Of a stretch of 64,000 nt of DNA, positions 33,910 to 44,396 are shown in pieces. The notes below the pieces were generated by a model. That model was not told the DNA's origin. It did no database searches and worked only from the letters and a program-made list of their open reading frames with translations. Both the position numbers and the translations under genes were made by a program. The stretch is from Dactylis glomerata. Taxonomy: Eukaryota; Streptophyta; Magnoliopsida; Poales; Poaceae. Numbering within the stretch: the first letter of the stretch is position 1; the number at the start of each line of letters is the position of its first letter. The DNA is taken from NCBI GenBank assembly GCA_007115705.1, contig QXEO01002086.1, forward strand, positions 62,001 through 126,000, written 5' to 3'.

Positions 33910-34413
33910 TCAATTAATCCACCCAATTCTAGTATTCGGGGACTTGGCTGCCTTCTTGGGAGACTTAGCTGCCTTCTTGGGTGACTTGGGCTCCTTGGCA
34001 ATCTTCTCCGCCGTCTTCTTGGGGAGCAGCACCGGGTTGATCTTGGGCAGCACGCCACCATGCGCGATGGTAACGCCGGCCAGCAGCTTCCCAAGCTCCT
34101 CATCGTTCCTAACGGCAAGAAGCAGGTGCCTTGGGATGATGCGAGATTTCTTGTTGTCCTTGGCAGCGTTCCCGGCAAGCTCCAGCACCTCGGCTGCGAG
34201 GTACTCGAGCACGGCGGCGAGGTAGACAGGGGCACCAGTGCCAACACGCTGGGCGTACCGGCCCTTCTTGAGGTAGCGCCCAATGCGACCGACGGGGAAC
34301 TGGAGCCCGGCCTTGACCGACCGCGTCACGGACTTCTTCCTAGGGCCGCCAGCCTTGCGCCCAGCAGCGCCCTTCTTCCCCTTCGCTTCGGCTCCGGTGC
34401 CTGAGATGTCCAT
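33910..34413 (-). CDS. Histone H2A with SPKK tail motifs and an altered C-terminus
   Basis: Complete 167-codon single-exon frame from ATG at 34413: MDISGTGAEAKGKKGAAGRK, then the histone fold (SVKAGLQFPVGRIGRYLKKG, VYLAAVLEYLAAEVLELAGN, PRHLLLAVRNDEELGKLLAG, HGGVLPKINPVLLPKK). The long tail with SPKK repeats is typical of plant H2A.W-type or long-tail H2A. It forms H2A-H2B dimers in nucleosomes; SPKK motifs bind linker DNA minor groove. The last residues, NTRIGWIN, are unlike the usual SPKKA end, and the underlying DNA (33910-33936) aligns with RRM intron sequence at the duplication joint, so the terminus seems to be a fusion product. Histone promoter elements lie upstream. H2B is encoded on the same strand 4 kb away. 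Confidence 0.93.
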   Translation of the reverse strand: MDISGTGAEAKGKKGAAGRKAGGPRKKSVTRSVKAGLQFPVGRIGRYLKKGRYAQRVGTGAPVYLAAVLEYLAAEVLELAGNAAKDNKKSRIIPRHLLLAVRNDEELGKLLAGVTIAHGGVLPKINPVLLPKKTAEKIAKEPKSPKKAAKSPKKAAKSPNTRIGWIN

Positions 34414-34525
34414 TGCTAGAGATGTACAGTAGCTTCCAAAGGGCAAGAAGTGCAGAGAAATATGGTGAGATTGAGGGCGGCAGTGTGTGTTGGTGACTTG
34501 GTGAGTACAGAGGAGAGGAGCTGAG

Positions 34526-34571
34526 TATTTAAACGGCGTGGAGGGAGTGGTGGAGGAGCTGCGGATCCGCG
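34526..34571 (-). promoter_or_regulatory. H2A promoter: TATA box and histone octamer
   Basis: On the minus strand TTTAAATA (34526-34533) lies about 113 bp before the ATG, and the plant histone octamer CGCGGATC (34564-34571) lies about 30 bp farther upstream. The octamer is a known S-phase/meristem element of plant histone genes. Confidence 0.8.
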
Positions 34572-34759
34572 TGACTGGGAATCGACGGTTGGATCGGTGG
34601 GAGAATGGACGGATGTGATGCACACGAAACTCTGTGCCTCAGATCCAGCAATTAGGGATGGGTAATCGAGGATGGTCACGTGGCAAAATCTCAAAACTCT
34701 AATAAACAAAGTGGATGGGAGAATCAGAGGTGGGGTAGTTAGATATATTAATGGCATGG

Positions 34760-35890
34760 TACTTGCGTCAAGCAGTACATGGCATGATTTTATTATTTCT
34801 GTGTTAACGGTGGAAGCATATGCTTGTAGGATGGAGCAAAATTAATCAGACGCATGAACATTACGCAAGCTATTACGGAATCTCATTCACTGGAGCTTGT
34901 TTCCGTATGGAACCAAGTCCCTATTGCTAATTCAAGTACACAATAGTCACATTCAGCTACAATTTTTCCACACTCCAGAAAAACACGTAAGACTGCAAAA
35001 CTAGCGTAACAGGATAAGGATACGGACATTGTTCAGTCTTAACTCTTGAGCCCAAGAAACCTAATGTAGTTCAGCAATCGTGCAGGGATAGTCTGACCTA
35101 TCGAGTACTGGGCTCCTTTGCAATCTCCGCAAAAATTAGTCTGCCACGTATGATCTGATAAAAGATGGAATTGATTAAGGAGACGATATGTAAACAATGC
35201 AATCACCAAATCAGGTAATAATGAGAGATGATGTAAGTTAGCATCTAGCTTGGACACTGAATTTGGCACATGGTAGTCAATTTAACTGATGATTTGAAAT
35301 CCAGAAATGCCCCAGAATAAGATTACAGAAGCACCGCCTACTAATGGGAAAATGGGAGGATTCCACAAGGCTGGCAACTTACAAGACAAGAATCTGAAAA
35401 ATGGAGGGGAATTCAGAAGCCTGGTACATTACAGGACAAGGATTTGACCAGAGAAGTTCTGACAGTTTTGAAGCAACTTCCCAATAAAATACGCTATCAC
35501 AAGTTCACAACTGTATGCATAAGATAAATATAAAAACAAGCAATGCACATAAGTGTGCTGCAGACTCCAAGTGGCTCCCAGTCTTCAACAATGGGCACTA
35601 GGCAAATTACCAGCAGGTTCTGACCTAGAACTGCACAAAAATCCTAAAAATCGTTGAATGGATTTTAGCAGGACAGCAGAAACCAGTGTTTCGCACTACT
35701 TCATCTTTGATTATATCTTTTGTGTTCCACATAATAAGTCTGTAAACTCATGTTCGGGTTATATATAGTGTATTTGGTAAAACTAGTGTACCACAAAAAC
35801 CTGGGGCCATGCCAAATTCTGTTAAAATAGGAGCAAGAGAATATAGTTTTCCTTCATGAAGGAAGGATCTCTACACCCGCTGCAATGTAC
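34760..35890. other. H2A-upstream intergenic region of copy B
   Basis: AT-rich, without genes. It aligns closely with 24990-25790 plus 30765-31330 of copy A and contains the empty mariner site near 35530. Confidence 0.7.
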
Positions 35891-36098
35891 TCCCTGCGTT
35901 CCAAGATAATCAATGTTCTAGTTTTGACCAGGTTTGTAGAAAATACATCAACATCTAAAACATGAATACTTTTATTACATTATCATACAATAAATTTTTG
36001 TACTATATAGATTTGACTTTGTGGATATTTACACATTTTCCTATAACTTTGGTCACGACAAACCTAGAACATCGATTATTTTTTAACAGAGAGAATAG
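35890..36098. mobile_element. Stowaway-type MITE (copy B)
   Basis: Counterpart of the element at 31339-31595: CTCCCTGCGTTCCAAGATAA ... CTAGAACATCGATTATTTTT. It is shorter through internal deletion, and the right end is eroded. Confidence 0.75.
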
Positions 36099-36626
36099 TG
36101 GAATAGATAGTACAGATGACTATTGAAGATATCACCCATTGTATGAGATGTTTTTGGTATCATTTAAGTGATCTTCTCTTGCATTGCAAACACCGTTATA
36201 TCTTGTCTCACAATTCTTCAGGTAAACTAATGTGTCTAATGCGGTTCTTAACTAAGGGTCTAATGAATGGAGGGCAGTGAGACATGGTAACAAAACAGTT
36301 GAGTGAGATCGCACCACCTAATGTGTGTAAAAAAAAAGGTAAAATTAGCAATTAATTGCAAAACGGGTTAGTTCAACCAAATTTACCAGATTGGATGTTA
36401 TCGCTAGACAATACAGAAATAACAACAGATATATATGTACAAATTAGAAAATGCTTCAAAGAAACAGCTCTGTAGCAGCACATTTCTTTACATCTGCAGT
36501 TAGTAGACAATAAGTACATTATGGACAGGTTTTTTAATTCTGACTTCTCTAGCTAGTTTCAGTTCAGACCAAACCAGTATCAGCAGTAATTAATTACGGG
36601 TGCACTTTGTTTTCTATCATGGAACT

Positions 36627-37989
36627 TCAGCACGGTTTCATCTCAGACAAATGACGGTTGAAGATCTCAGTATGTAAAATTCTAAATGTGTTAACATCAG
36701 CAAATAATGCATGAAGGTTGTAAGGGAGATAGCAATTGAGCAGAGCAAATACCCTTCCATCCATTGCCTTGACAGCCTTTTGTGCCTCTTCTTCTGATGA
36801 ATATTTCACGAAACCAAATCCCTTTGGCCTTCCAGTTTGATTGTCTCTCACTAACCGAGCTACAGTAAGTAAGAAACAGAAATCAAGATTAGAGCTTCCA
36901 GTAGGAACTAGCAGTAGGAAACAATAACGAAGACTTTAATTTCCCGTGATAAGTAATAGCATTAGGCAAGTTCTAAAATAACATAGGTACCTTCCTCAAT
37001 GGCCCCAAATGGCGAGAAAATGTTCTTAAGTTCTTCCTCAGTTGTGTAAAATGATAGCCCTATAACAAAAAATACAAATGGATGAATAGATGTTATAATT
37101 AAAAGACAGCATCAGTTGAAATCCTGGTGCAGAATTCCATGTGAGCAGAATTTGTAAGGCTTCACTGCATAAATGGTAGGACATCCTACGGTAGTGTTAT
37201 AGATTACAATCAAGAGGCAAGCTGTAAACAGCCGCAACAATATCACTATCTTTTTGTGGGTGAGTGTGTGTGTACTTTAAGTCCATTGCAACTACTCGGG
37301 CAGGGATCCCTTAAGCACCACAACTTCTAGTAAGCCTAACTAGAGATGAAAACCATTGTTCATCACAAGTAATACACTGCAAGTTGATTAAGCGCTCTGA
37401 TAAGTACAGAAATACAATGCATGGCAACTATTCAGGTGGAGTACTAAATTTCAGATGGTAAAACTACTGTGACTTTTCCCCAAGCAAGTTGTAGCTACGA
37501 ATTGTACTGGGTAGAACAAAACTTAAAACAGGCAATCAATTTGTAAATGTGGAACTCATTAGCTCTAATACTAGAAGACTACAGCACCATAGGAACCACT
37601 GTACTTATGTATAAGATGGCAAAGAACTAGCGTCCTTGTCGTTGGCTGCTACAATTCAGAGGAACCTTATTAAGCTCCTGATACATCAGTAGCAGACTAA
37701 CAATCCCCTGGCCTAAAGCTAATATTCACAGGGGGAAAGTAAAGCAAAGCTGAAGGGCAGCACATCAACCAGTTCTCAATTCATCCACACAAAACGCTAC
37801 AGAACTACAGTAAAGTGAAGCAATTCTCACAAATCGAAGCAGCTCATACTGAAAAATCTGGGATTGCGGACGCAGCAAATAACTACCAACGTAGATGTAC
37901 TTACTGCTGACAAAAATCTCGGTGCTGAAACCCCTCGCCCCCACGAGCCGAGAGGCCAAACCAATCATCCTCCCTCCGCGCATCGCCAT
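36627..37989 (-). CDS. Small RRM RNA-binding protein with organelle-type N-terminus
   Basis: Four-exon model. Exon 1, 37905-37989, reads MAMRGGRMIGLASRLVGARG then FSTEIFVS. Exon 2, 36991-37059, reads RLSFYTTEEELKNIFSPFGA then IEE. Exon 3, 36753-36859, reads ARLVRDNQTGRPKGFGFVKY through AVKAMDGR. Exon 4 is tentatively 36627-36665. All junctions are GT/AG and phases agree, giving about 99 residues. KGFGFVKY is RNP1. The Arg-rich, acid-free N-terminus followed by RGFST resembles a mitochondrial presequence, so this fits the small single-RRM organelle RNA-binding proteins of plants. Exon 4 is uncertain because the usual fourth RRM strand (FVE-type) is not evident. Copy A is a dead duplicate. Confidence 0.82.
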
Positions 37990-38255
37990 GAGCGGCGGCT
38001 CTGCTCCAGTTTCCTCTCAAACCCTAGATCCCCAAAACAAAATGAAGCGGCAGAGAACAGAGACCGGGTAGAAACACAACTCGACATCCATTACTAAATC
38101 AAAGCCGTCCATTACAACGCTGCACGATTTACAAAGCAGGCAAGCTACCTACCTAAGGATCGATACACAGCCGACGGGCAACACACGCAGAGCTAACAAA
38201 CAGGAGAGAACTACACGACGAAAGAGACCTAGCAGAGATACATCTTCCTACTAGC

Positions 38256-38708
38256 TTAGTTGCTGGTGAACTTGGTGACGGCCTTGGTGCCCTCGGAGAC
38301 GGCGTGCTTGGCGAGCTCCCCGGGGAGGACGAGGCGGACGGAGGTCTGGATCTCCCTGGAGGTGATGGTGGGCTTCTTGTTGTAGCGGGCGAGCTTGGCC
38401 GCCTCCCCGGCCAGCTTCTCGAAGATGTCGTTGATGAAGGAGTTCATGATGGACATGGCCTTGGAGGAGATGCCGATGTCTGGGTGCACCTGCTTGAGCA
38501 CCTTGAAGATGTAGATCTTGTACGTCTCCACGGATTTCTTGTTCTTCTTCCTCGCCTTCTTGTCGCCGCCGCCCTCCTTGGCCGCCGACTTGGACGCCGG
38601 GAGGCGCTTCTCGGCCTTGGGCTTCTTCCCCGCCGGGGTCTTCTCCGCCTTCTCCACCTCCGCTGCGGGCTTCTTCTCCGCCGGCTTCTTCTCGGCCTTG
38701 GGCGCCAT
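38256..38708 (-). CDS. Histone H2B
   Basis: Complete 150-residue intronless frame. The basic Lys/Pro/Ala-rich tail (MAPKAEKKPAEKKPAAEVEK and repeats) leads into the histone fold: KKSVETYKIYIFKVLKQVHP, DIGISSKAMSIMNSFINDIF, EKLAGEAAKLARYNKKPTIT, SREIQTSVRLVLPGELAKHA, and ends VSEGTKAVTKFTSN. The C-terminal AVTKFTS region includes the conserved ubiquitinated lysine of plant H2B. It pairs with H2A in nucleosomes. It lies upstream of the RRM gene on the same strand as H2A, in a small histone neighbourhood. A TATA box is about 106 bp upstream. No defects are seen. Confidence 0.97.
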   Translation of the reverse strand: MAPKAEKKPAEKKPAAEVEKAEKTPAGKKPKAEKRLPASKSAAKEGGGDKKARKKNKKSVETYKIYIFKVLKQVHPDIGISSKAMSIMNSFINDIFEKLAGEAAKLARYNKKPTITSREIQTSVRLVLPGELAKHAVSEGTKAVTKFTSN

Positions 38709-38813
38709 CGGTGGGGATTTGGGGCTAGGTGTCGAGCTTGGAGGAGGGGAGATGTGGGGAGTGGTTGCGAGCGAGATTTTTCTTGGTGTGTTCTGGAGGT
38801 GGACGGGAGGGGA

Positions 38814-38821
38814 TTAATATA
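38814..38821 (-). promoter_or_regulatory. H2B TATA box
   Basis: TATATTAA on the minus strand about 106 bp before the H2B ATG. Farther upstream, about 38862-38870 holds GTGCGGATC, a near match to the histone octamer. Confidence 0.65.
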
Positions 38822-38829
38822 GAGGCCTG

Positions 38830-39556
38830 CGGTGAGAGGGGATTGGTGGCTAGGTGCGGGGTGCGGATCGGTGAGGTGGCGAACGTGTATGGCGTTGGAT
38901 TCGGGGAGCGGGGAGTGCACGGTAGGGATGGCTCTGATGAATTTTCTCGGGCTGCTGCGGATTCAGGAGGCGGTGGGTGGCGCGCGCGCGTCGCATTTTT
39001 TGCTTTTCTGTACCTTTTTCAGAAGAGCGCGCATCGCTAGTGTTTTCAGTCGTACGTGGTTGGCTCTAGTAGTACTTTCACAAGTTCATCTCAAAAAAGT
39101 ATTTCCCAAGTTAGTTATTAGTCTTTATATATCCTAGAGTTTGGAACTCATATAAGTGTTTTTATATTGTCTGCGTTTTTTCATAAAATAATCGTGAGCC
39201 TAGTACAAAATATCATGCATGTAGGAAAAATGATTTAAAATTTTATATGTTTCAAAAGATCGTTGCACATACAAGTCTTCGGATTTCTTTTGCGTCCCAA
39301 AGGTCAGAAGACAAACTTTACACATACTAAAATACTACAGAGGTTTAAAATTGTTGTATGAGTCGTCCAGAAAATAGTACGGTCCAAAAAAGTATTAGCA
39401 ATTTAGCACTATCTATAAAAAATTTCAAACTCTGTATTTGAACAAGATTAATGGGTAACTCATGAGTAGCTCGTTTAGCTTGGTTGAACAATAACTCAAA
39501 TATAATACTTGGCTCGGCTCATTGGACATCTAGTTTGAGCCGAGTCGAGTTAGGTC
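38830..39556. other. Intergenic region upstream of H2B
   Basis: GC-rich near H2B and AT-rich beyond 39050. The short frames around 38730-39140 follow H2B promoter/UTR sequence and are not supported as genes. Nothing else was recognised. Confidence 0.4.
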
Positions 39557-39753
39557 CAGGGACAGAGCTGTATAGGCTCACACTGATGCACAGGCATCAG
39601 GGTTAAAGATTTTTTTACTGGTACTTGTGAGCTTAACAAGGGTAGTGCATCAGGTAAGGGTGAAAAAGTGCATCAGGGAGACATAAATTTATCAAGCAAA
39701 GGTTGTAAGCTTGGACATGCATGAGGGAAATTTTTTCTCCAGCTCCGCCCCTG
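39557..39753. mobile_element. hAT-type MITE
   Basis: A 197-bp element with CAGGGACAGAGC at the left and its near-complement GCTCCGCCCCTG at the right. The flanks GTTAGGTC (39549-39556) and GTCGGGTC (39754-39761) form an 8-bp target duplication with two mismatches. TIR beginning CAGGG and 8-bp target fit the hAT superfamily. Confidence 0.82.
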
Positions 39754-40227
39754 GTCGGGTCGAGTCACGAGTTACTCATTTAGCTTGTGAACTTCGGTTT
39801 TAATTCCATCCCTACACCGAAGCCATCCATTGCTCTCGTAATAGGGGGTGGTACGTCGACGTATCAGAGAGGAGGACGAGCACGTCCGTCGCTACCTGTA
39901 TTTGTAGGATAGGTTTCCTGACAAGCCTGGTTGATTCTTCGGGAATCTCACATTAGCTATGATCCCGTGAGCGTTCCAATATCTTTGTTTTGTTTCCACC
40001 CACGGCTCAGCACCCTATCAACGTTGAGATGTATTAGTGTTATGATGTGTTAATGTTCTGTTAGGGTATAATAAAAACGATCTATATGTAACTACTGGAT
40101 TATTCGTGATCTATATATGTTATTGTATTACATCTGCGTCAATGTAAATGTTATTGATCTATATCTATCTGTTGTATATTATTTACTCGACGTAATATAT
40201 TAATCTTTCTTCTGTATTATTTAAGAT

Positions 40228-41335
40228 ATGGACTTCGGCGCCGGGAGAGAAGGTGAAGACTTAATGAAGAATATTATAGGAGAGGGTGGAGAAGGAGACG
40301 GCTCCAAATTTCTAAACGAGTAGGGTGAGGGAATGGAGGAGGAGCAGCCGCATGAATCTCAAACAAACGATGATTGCGAGGACGACTCACAAGGGATTGG
40401 AACGGCCTTAACGCGGTCCGGTGAGGTATATATATTAAGCCTCTGTTGGATCAGTAGATGACGATGCATTAATTGGTATACATATTAACGAATGTTTCTT
40501 CTTTTAGACCTCCGAATCTTCTAGAAAGAAACGAGGCCTGGCCAAACGGTTGACCGCGAATCAACATTACACGGTTGAGTTTATCTCTGCCGATGGCGAA
40601 CCGTTGGAACCCAATAGTGTCGCAAATGTGTTTACTACTCAATGCGGATGTCTTGTTAGGGACATGGTCTCGATCAGCATTCAATATTGGTATAAGCCTA
40701 AGGCATCAAAGAGAGAGCCAGAAGAGGGTGCTGAAGTCAATTATGTCACCAATATATAGAAAGACGGGCTTTGGGAATCCCTCATTCCACATTTCACCCT
40801 ACTGGCCACCGAGGACCTGAATCTCACAAATCTAATGAAGGAGAAAGTCATGGAGTGGGCTCTCAAGAAGATGGCAGCACAATTCAATAACCACAAGAAA
40901 AGGTTATGGACCACCTATATCAACGCCGATCGAAGAGCTCCAGAATTCACTGTCCCAAATGAGAACATGCGGGATCACTGGGACGCATTTGTGGTGTATA
41001 AGGAATCTGAACTGGGTAAGCTAAGGAGCAAAAAAATAAGAAAAATGCTGCAAAAAAGAAATATCACCATACGATGGGTCCAGGTGGCTACAAGACTACC
41101 GAGCCTAAGTAGGATATGCAAGAGGCCGCCCTACGAGAAAAAGGCATCGAACCAGAAACACAAAAGTGGCCCACAAGGTCAAGAAATTGGGCACTTGGGC
41201 ATGGGGCTATCTACGATGAGAAAAGAGGAAAATTAGTCCAAAAGAAGAAACAAATTGCTAAACCCCTGACAGCCCTTGTCAAGACAATCGTCGAGGTTCG
41301 AGAGGGGAAGTTCCATCCGAACAGAGATGATTGTT
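40228..41335 (+). pseudogene. CACTA (En/Spm)-type transposon protein remnant
   Basis: Consecutive frames match the plant CACTA-associated protein often annotated as transposase Ptta/En/Spm. 40550-40740 reads NQHYTVEFISADGEPLEPNS then CGCLVRDMVSISIQYWYKP; 40770-41000 reads LWESLIPHFTL, WALKKMAAQFNNHKKRLW and MRDHWDAFVVYKESE. 41116-41335 reads EAALREKGIEPETQKWPTRS then RNWALGHGAIYDEKRG. The series changes frame several times and has stops. No CACTA terminal repeats were found nearby, so it is an isolated decayed fragment, abutted on the right by LINE sequence. Confidence 0.75.
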
Positions 41336-42485
41336 AAGATAGCATACCACTCACGTAGACTTTGTCCATTGGCAAAAGAAGATGGGATGACTAGCCCCCA
41401 CTCACTTGCGGCTTGGTCGCTCATATGCAAACCTAAACAAAAAAGGTGACTTAGGGATTATTGACTTTCATATCAAGAACAAGGCTTTACTTCTCAAACT
41501 ACTCCATAAATTCTGCACAAAAGCTGATGTACCTTGGGTAAAATTAGTCTGGTCCTTGCACTCCCACATGCTCAAACAAAACGAGGCTCCTTTTGGTGGA
41601 GAGAGAGATTTTGAGCTTGGTCAATATATATCGTGGAATTACATGCTCCAAAACTGGAAGTGGAGATATAGTTCTGTTTTACTAGTTTCCTAGGTTATTA
41701 TCATATGCATTGGACTCTGTTGCGGCTTTTTAATCTTTAGAGACTAACACTGATCCGTTTGTTCTCCCTCTCTTGGTGCAAGCTTATGAAGAATTAATTA
41801 AATGTGCAATCTCTCTGTGAAGATACTCAGATCAACCCTCTCAGAGTGGATGACAAGATGTTCTGCCGGGGCAATGATAAATACACATCAGCCAAATTTT
41901 ATAACTTCATATTCCAATCTCTACCACAAGACAATGGCCTTTGCTACATTTGGAAATCGAAGTGCTTACCCAAGCTGCATGTATTTGCATGGTTACTACT
42001 AATGGATAGACTAAATACTAAAGATCTTATGATTAGAAATATTGAAGATACGCACTTTTGTGTCCTATATATGCGATTGACAAGAGTTAGAAACCAGAGA
42101 CCATCTTTTTTCCAGCTACCCATTTGCTCAAGATTGTTGGACAAAATCTCATGTCCAATGGGATATCGCCAGACCAATACGAGAGATAGTTACTTTGGCC
42201 AAAAATCAGTTCAGAGGACCATGTTTCATGGAGATCTTTACATGCGTGGCTTGGAACATTTGGAAGGAAAGAAACTGTTGGATCTTCAACTTGCACCCAC
42301 CCTCCTTGGCTAGATGGTCTGTTAGATTCAAAAGTGATTTGGAACTTCATAGATACAGGGTTAAATGTTGCTTAGTGCAACCCCTGCTTACTTGGATTCA
42401 GTCGGGGCTTCCCTACAGTTACGGTAAAAAAGAATATTTCGAGAACATATTCATCCCCTTTAGGCTACCATCTCTATCATGTCAG
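41336..42485 (+). pseudogene. LINE reverse-transcriptase C-terminal remnant
   Basis: Frames read LGIIDFHIKNKALLLKLLHK then FCTKADVPWVKLVW, matching the region after the LINE reverse-transcriptase catalytic core. Then come FYNFIFQ, CYIWKSKCLPKLHVFAWLLL and MDRLNTKDLMIRNIEDTHFC, the zinc-binding zf-RVT region of plant L1 elements, and about 42240-42300 AWNIWKERNCWIFN. Several frameshifts and stops occur. The catalytic core is absent, so this is a 5'-truncated dead copy in plus orientation. Confidence 0.8.
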
Positions 42486-43212
42486 TGATCATTACCATTA
42501 TGATCAACACTTTTCTTTGGCAACAATTTTTTCGGGAGTTTTTCGTGGAAACACCCTTTGCTTGGACCTTTTGACTGTTGTATTTTTTGTAACCACAACT
42601 CTTTTATAGGATTGGACATTGCTCTTTTTCATCAACATGCATGTATCAGTTGAACTAAATCGAGATACCTTCATGCAACCACCATCTCGAAAAGCCACCA
42701 ATGGAGATCGAAAATTCTACAACTACGTGAATATACAGTTGTTCAAGGGAGTCGTCATGCCCACCTCCGAATGACCATAGCAACCAGCAGCACTTGTCAG
42801 TGGAGGATGTCAAAACAGCCATATATTTCTCTTTTCCATACGTCTCAAATAGACTCTATGTACTAATAGTTAAGCTAATTTATTTAAAATAATTTAAAGC
42901 ATGTAAAATGTATCATCATTGGGCAACCACAAATTGATGTGTGATTTTATGGTGATCTGTTTTTTTTTTTGAGAAATTAGACGGGCATCGTGTGGTAGGC
43001 CTCTATTGGGCCTTTTTCTGATGCAGTCCTTTTCTCATGCACCAAAACAGGTTAATATCGGCAAGCGTGAGTGGCAGCAAGCGCGAGCGCCATTGTGTGG
43101 CCTCCCTTGCTCGTGCAACCACAGGCCAAGCCGTTCGGATAGATAGCCGGCCGCCTCCCTTCTCCCCACCACAAGGCCACAACTCCACTCTCCTCCTCCC
43201 TCTCACCCACCC
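42486..43212 (+). promoter_or_regulatory. Region upstream of the ATP synthase b' gene
   Basis: AT-rich to about 43000, then GC/C-rich leader sequence (CTCCCTTCTCC, CACTCTCCTCCTCCCTCTCACCC) directly before the ATG at 43213, as expected of a pyrimidine-rich plant 5' UTR. No definite TATA box could be assigned. Confidence 0.45.
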
Positions 43213-43839
43213 ATGGCGACGGCTATGATGGCTGCAGCCACCACCTCCTGCTCCCCGCGCCGGGCGCTCCTCAGGCCCGTGGCCTCCTCCAGCTCCGCGC
43301 CGCCGCCGCCGAGGCGATCCCTCCTCAAGCACCTCCCAGGGCTCGTCGCGACCGCGGCGGCGGCCGTGGCCACCGTGCCGCTCCCGGCGCTGGCCGTGGA
43401 GATGGAGAAGGCGGCGCTGTTCGACTTCAACCTGACGCTCCCGGCGATCACGATCGAGTTCCTGCTGCTGATGGTGGCGCTCGACAAGCTCTACTTCTCG
43501 CCGCTCGGCAACTTCATGGACGAGCGGGACGCCAAGATCCGGGCGGAGCTGGGCGGCGTCAAGGACGCCTCCGAGGAGGTGCGGCAGCTGGAGGAGCAGG
43601 CCCAGGCCATCCTGAAGGCGGCGCGCGCCGAGATCGCCGCCGCGCTCAACAAGATGAAGAAGGAGACCACCACGGAGCTGGAAGCGAAGCTCGACGAGGG
43701 CCGCCGCCGCGTCGAGGCCGAGCTCGTGGAGGCGCTCTCCAACCTCGAGGCGCAGAAGGAGGAGGCCGTCAAGGCGCTCGACGCGCAGATCGCGTCGCTC
43801 AGCGACGAGATCGTCAAGAAGGTTCTCCCGTCAGCCTGA
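43213..43839 (+). CDS. ATPG: ATP synthase subunit b', chloroplastic (CF0 subunit II)
   Basis: Intact 208-residue single-exon frame. Residues 1 to about 40 are a Ser/Ala/Arg-rich chloroplast transit peptide. Residues 41-61 are hydrophobic (LPGLVATAAAAVATVPLPAL) ending PALA before VEMEKAALFDFN, as in a bipartite thylakoid targeting signal with AxA processing. One membrane helix follows (LPAITIEFLLLMVALDKLYF), then SPLGNFMDERDAKIRAELGG and a long charged coiled coil to the end (KKVLPSA). The protein forms, with subunit b, the peripheral stator linking CF0 to CF1 and is nuclear-encoded in plants. High GC3 is normal for grass genes of this kind. The start has a CACCCATGG-type context. No defects are seen. 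Confidence 0.96.
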   Translation: MATAMMAAATTSCSPRRALLRPVASSSSAPPPPRRSLLKHLPGLVATAAAAVATVPLPALAVEMEKAALFDFNLTLPAITIEFLLLMVALDKLYFSPLGNFMDERDAKIRAELGGVKDASEEVRQLEEQAQAILKAARAEIAAALNKMKKETTTELEAKLDEGRRRVEAELVEALSNLEAQKEEAVKALDAQIASLSDEIVKKVLPSA

Positions 43840-44396
43840 AGACACACCAGATCGCTCGTAAAGATTTCTCTATCTAGTAGTTCTTCGTGTGTAATGTATA
43901 CGCCGCCGGGCTGCCTCCCATTACTGGCCCTGCCCCCCACTTAAGAATGAATCAACATTTTGTGATCAAGTATAAATGAATGATCCTTTTGTATAATACT
44001 GCGTCCTGACTCCTGATTGTTGCTTTGATCCCCCAAACTTGTTTTGGGGGAGTTGCAGTGATCCAGTGAACTATTCATAGACTGATCTGAACTGTGGACT
44101 GTGCTGTCTGTGCATCCTTTATCTATTGCAGATTATTTTAGGAGGAGTTGCAGTAAACTGTCAATACTGCTTGCTCGAAAAGGGCCCTCTCTAACGCATT
44201 GCAGGCCTAGCTTCAATCTTTGCTGCCCATCCTTGTTTGGAGATTGTGGACCGTGCTTGCTAGTGCTCTGAAATGACACAGTCGTAACTGCTTTTGCAAG
44301 TCTAGTGTTCCAAGTGAACTCTACGGTTGCTCCCACATTAACCCGATCACTAATTTAACTCAGCTCGTCTAGGTAAAGAATAAATTCTATTTATAA
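43840..44396. other. 3' region of the ATP synthase b' gene
   Basis: Presumed 3' UTR with polyadenylation region around 43930-44000 (AAGAATGAATCAAC, AAGTATAAATGAATG). The remainder holds no supported feature up to the Harbinger element at 44397. Confidence 0.45.

Larger units (their letters stand above)
22746..33925. repeat. Segmental duplication copy A (H2A to RRM gene), insertion-rich
   Basis: The order H2A promoter, intergenic segment, Stowaway MITE, RRM exons 3 and 2 and intron 1 is repeated at about 34241-37800. Landmarks: about 24990-25150 matches 34770-34910; 25490-25790 matches 35235-35545; 30770-31700 matches 35535-36180; 31790-32600 matches 36275-37075. Copy A contains the MITE-like, Harbinger and mariner insertions that copy B lacks, so these came after the duplication. 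The shared Stowaway (31339 and 35890) came before it. Confidence 0.85.
34241..37800. repeat. Segmental duplication copy B
   Basis: Counterpart of copy A. It holds the functional-looking H2A and RRM genes, no large insertion, and provides empty sites for the mariner (near 35530) and the Harbinger element (near 34745). The right homology limit falls in RRM intron 1 near 37800. Confidence 0.82.

Noticed and set aside
38304..38920. Long frames opposite and overlapping H2B
   Set aside because: Shadows of the GC-rich H2B coding sequence and promoter.
43491..43940. 149-codon minus-strand frame over the ATP synthase gene
   Set aside because: Antisense shadow of subunit b'.
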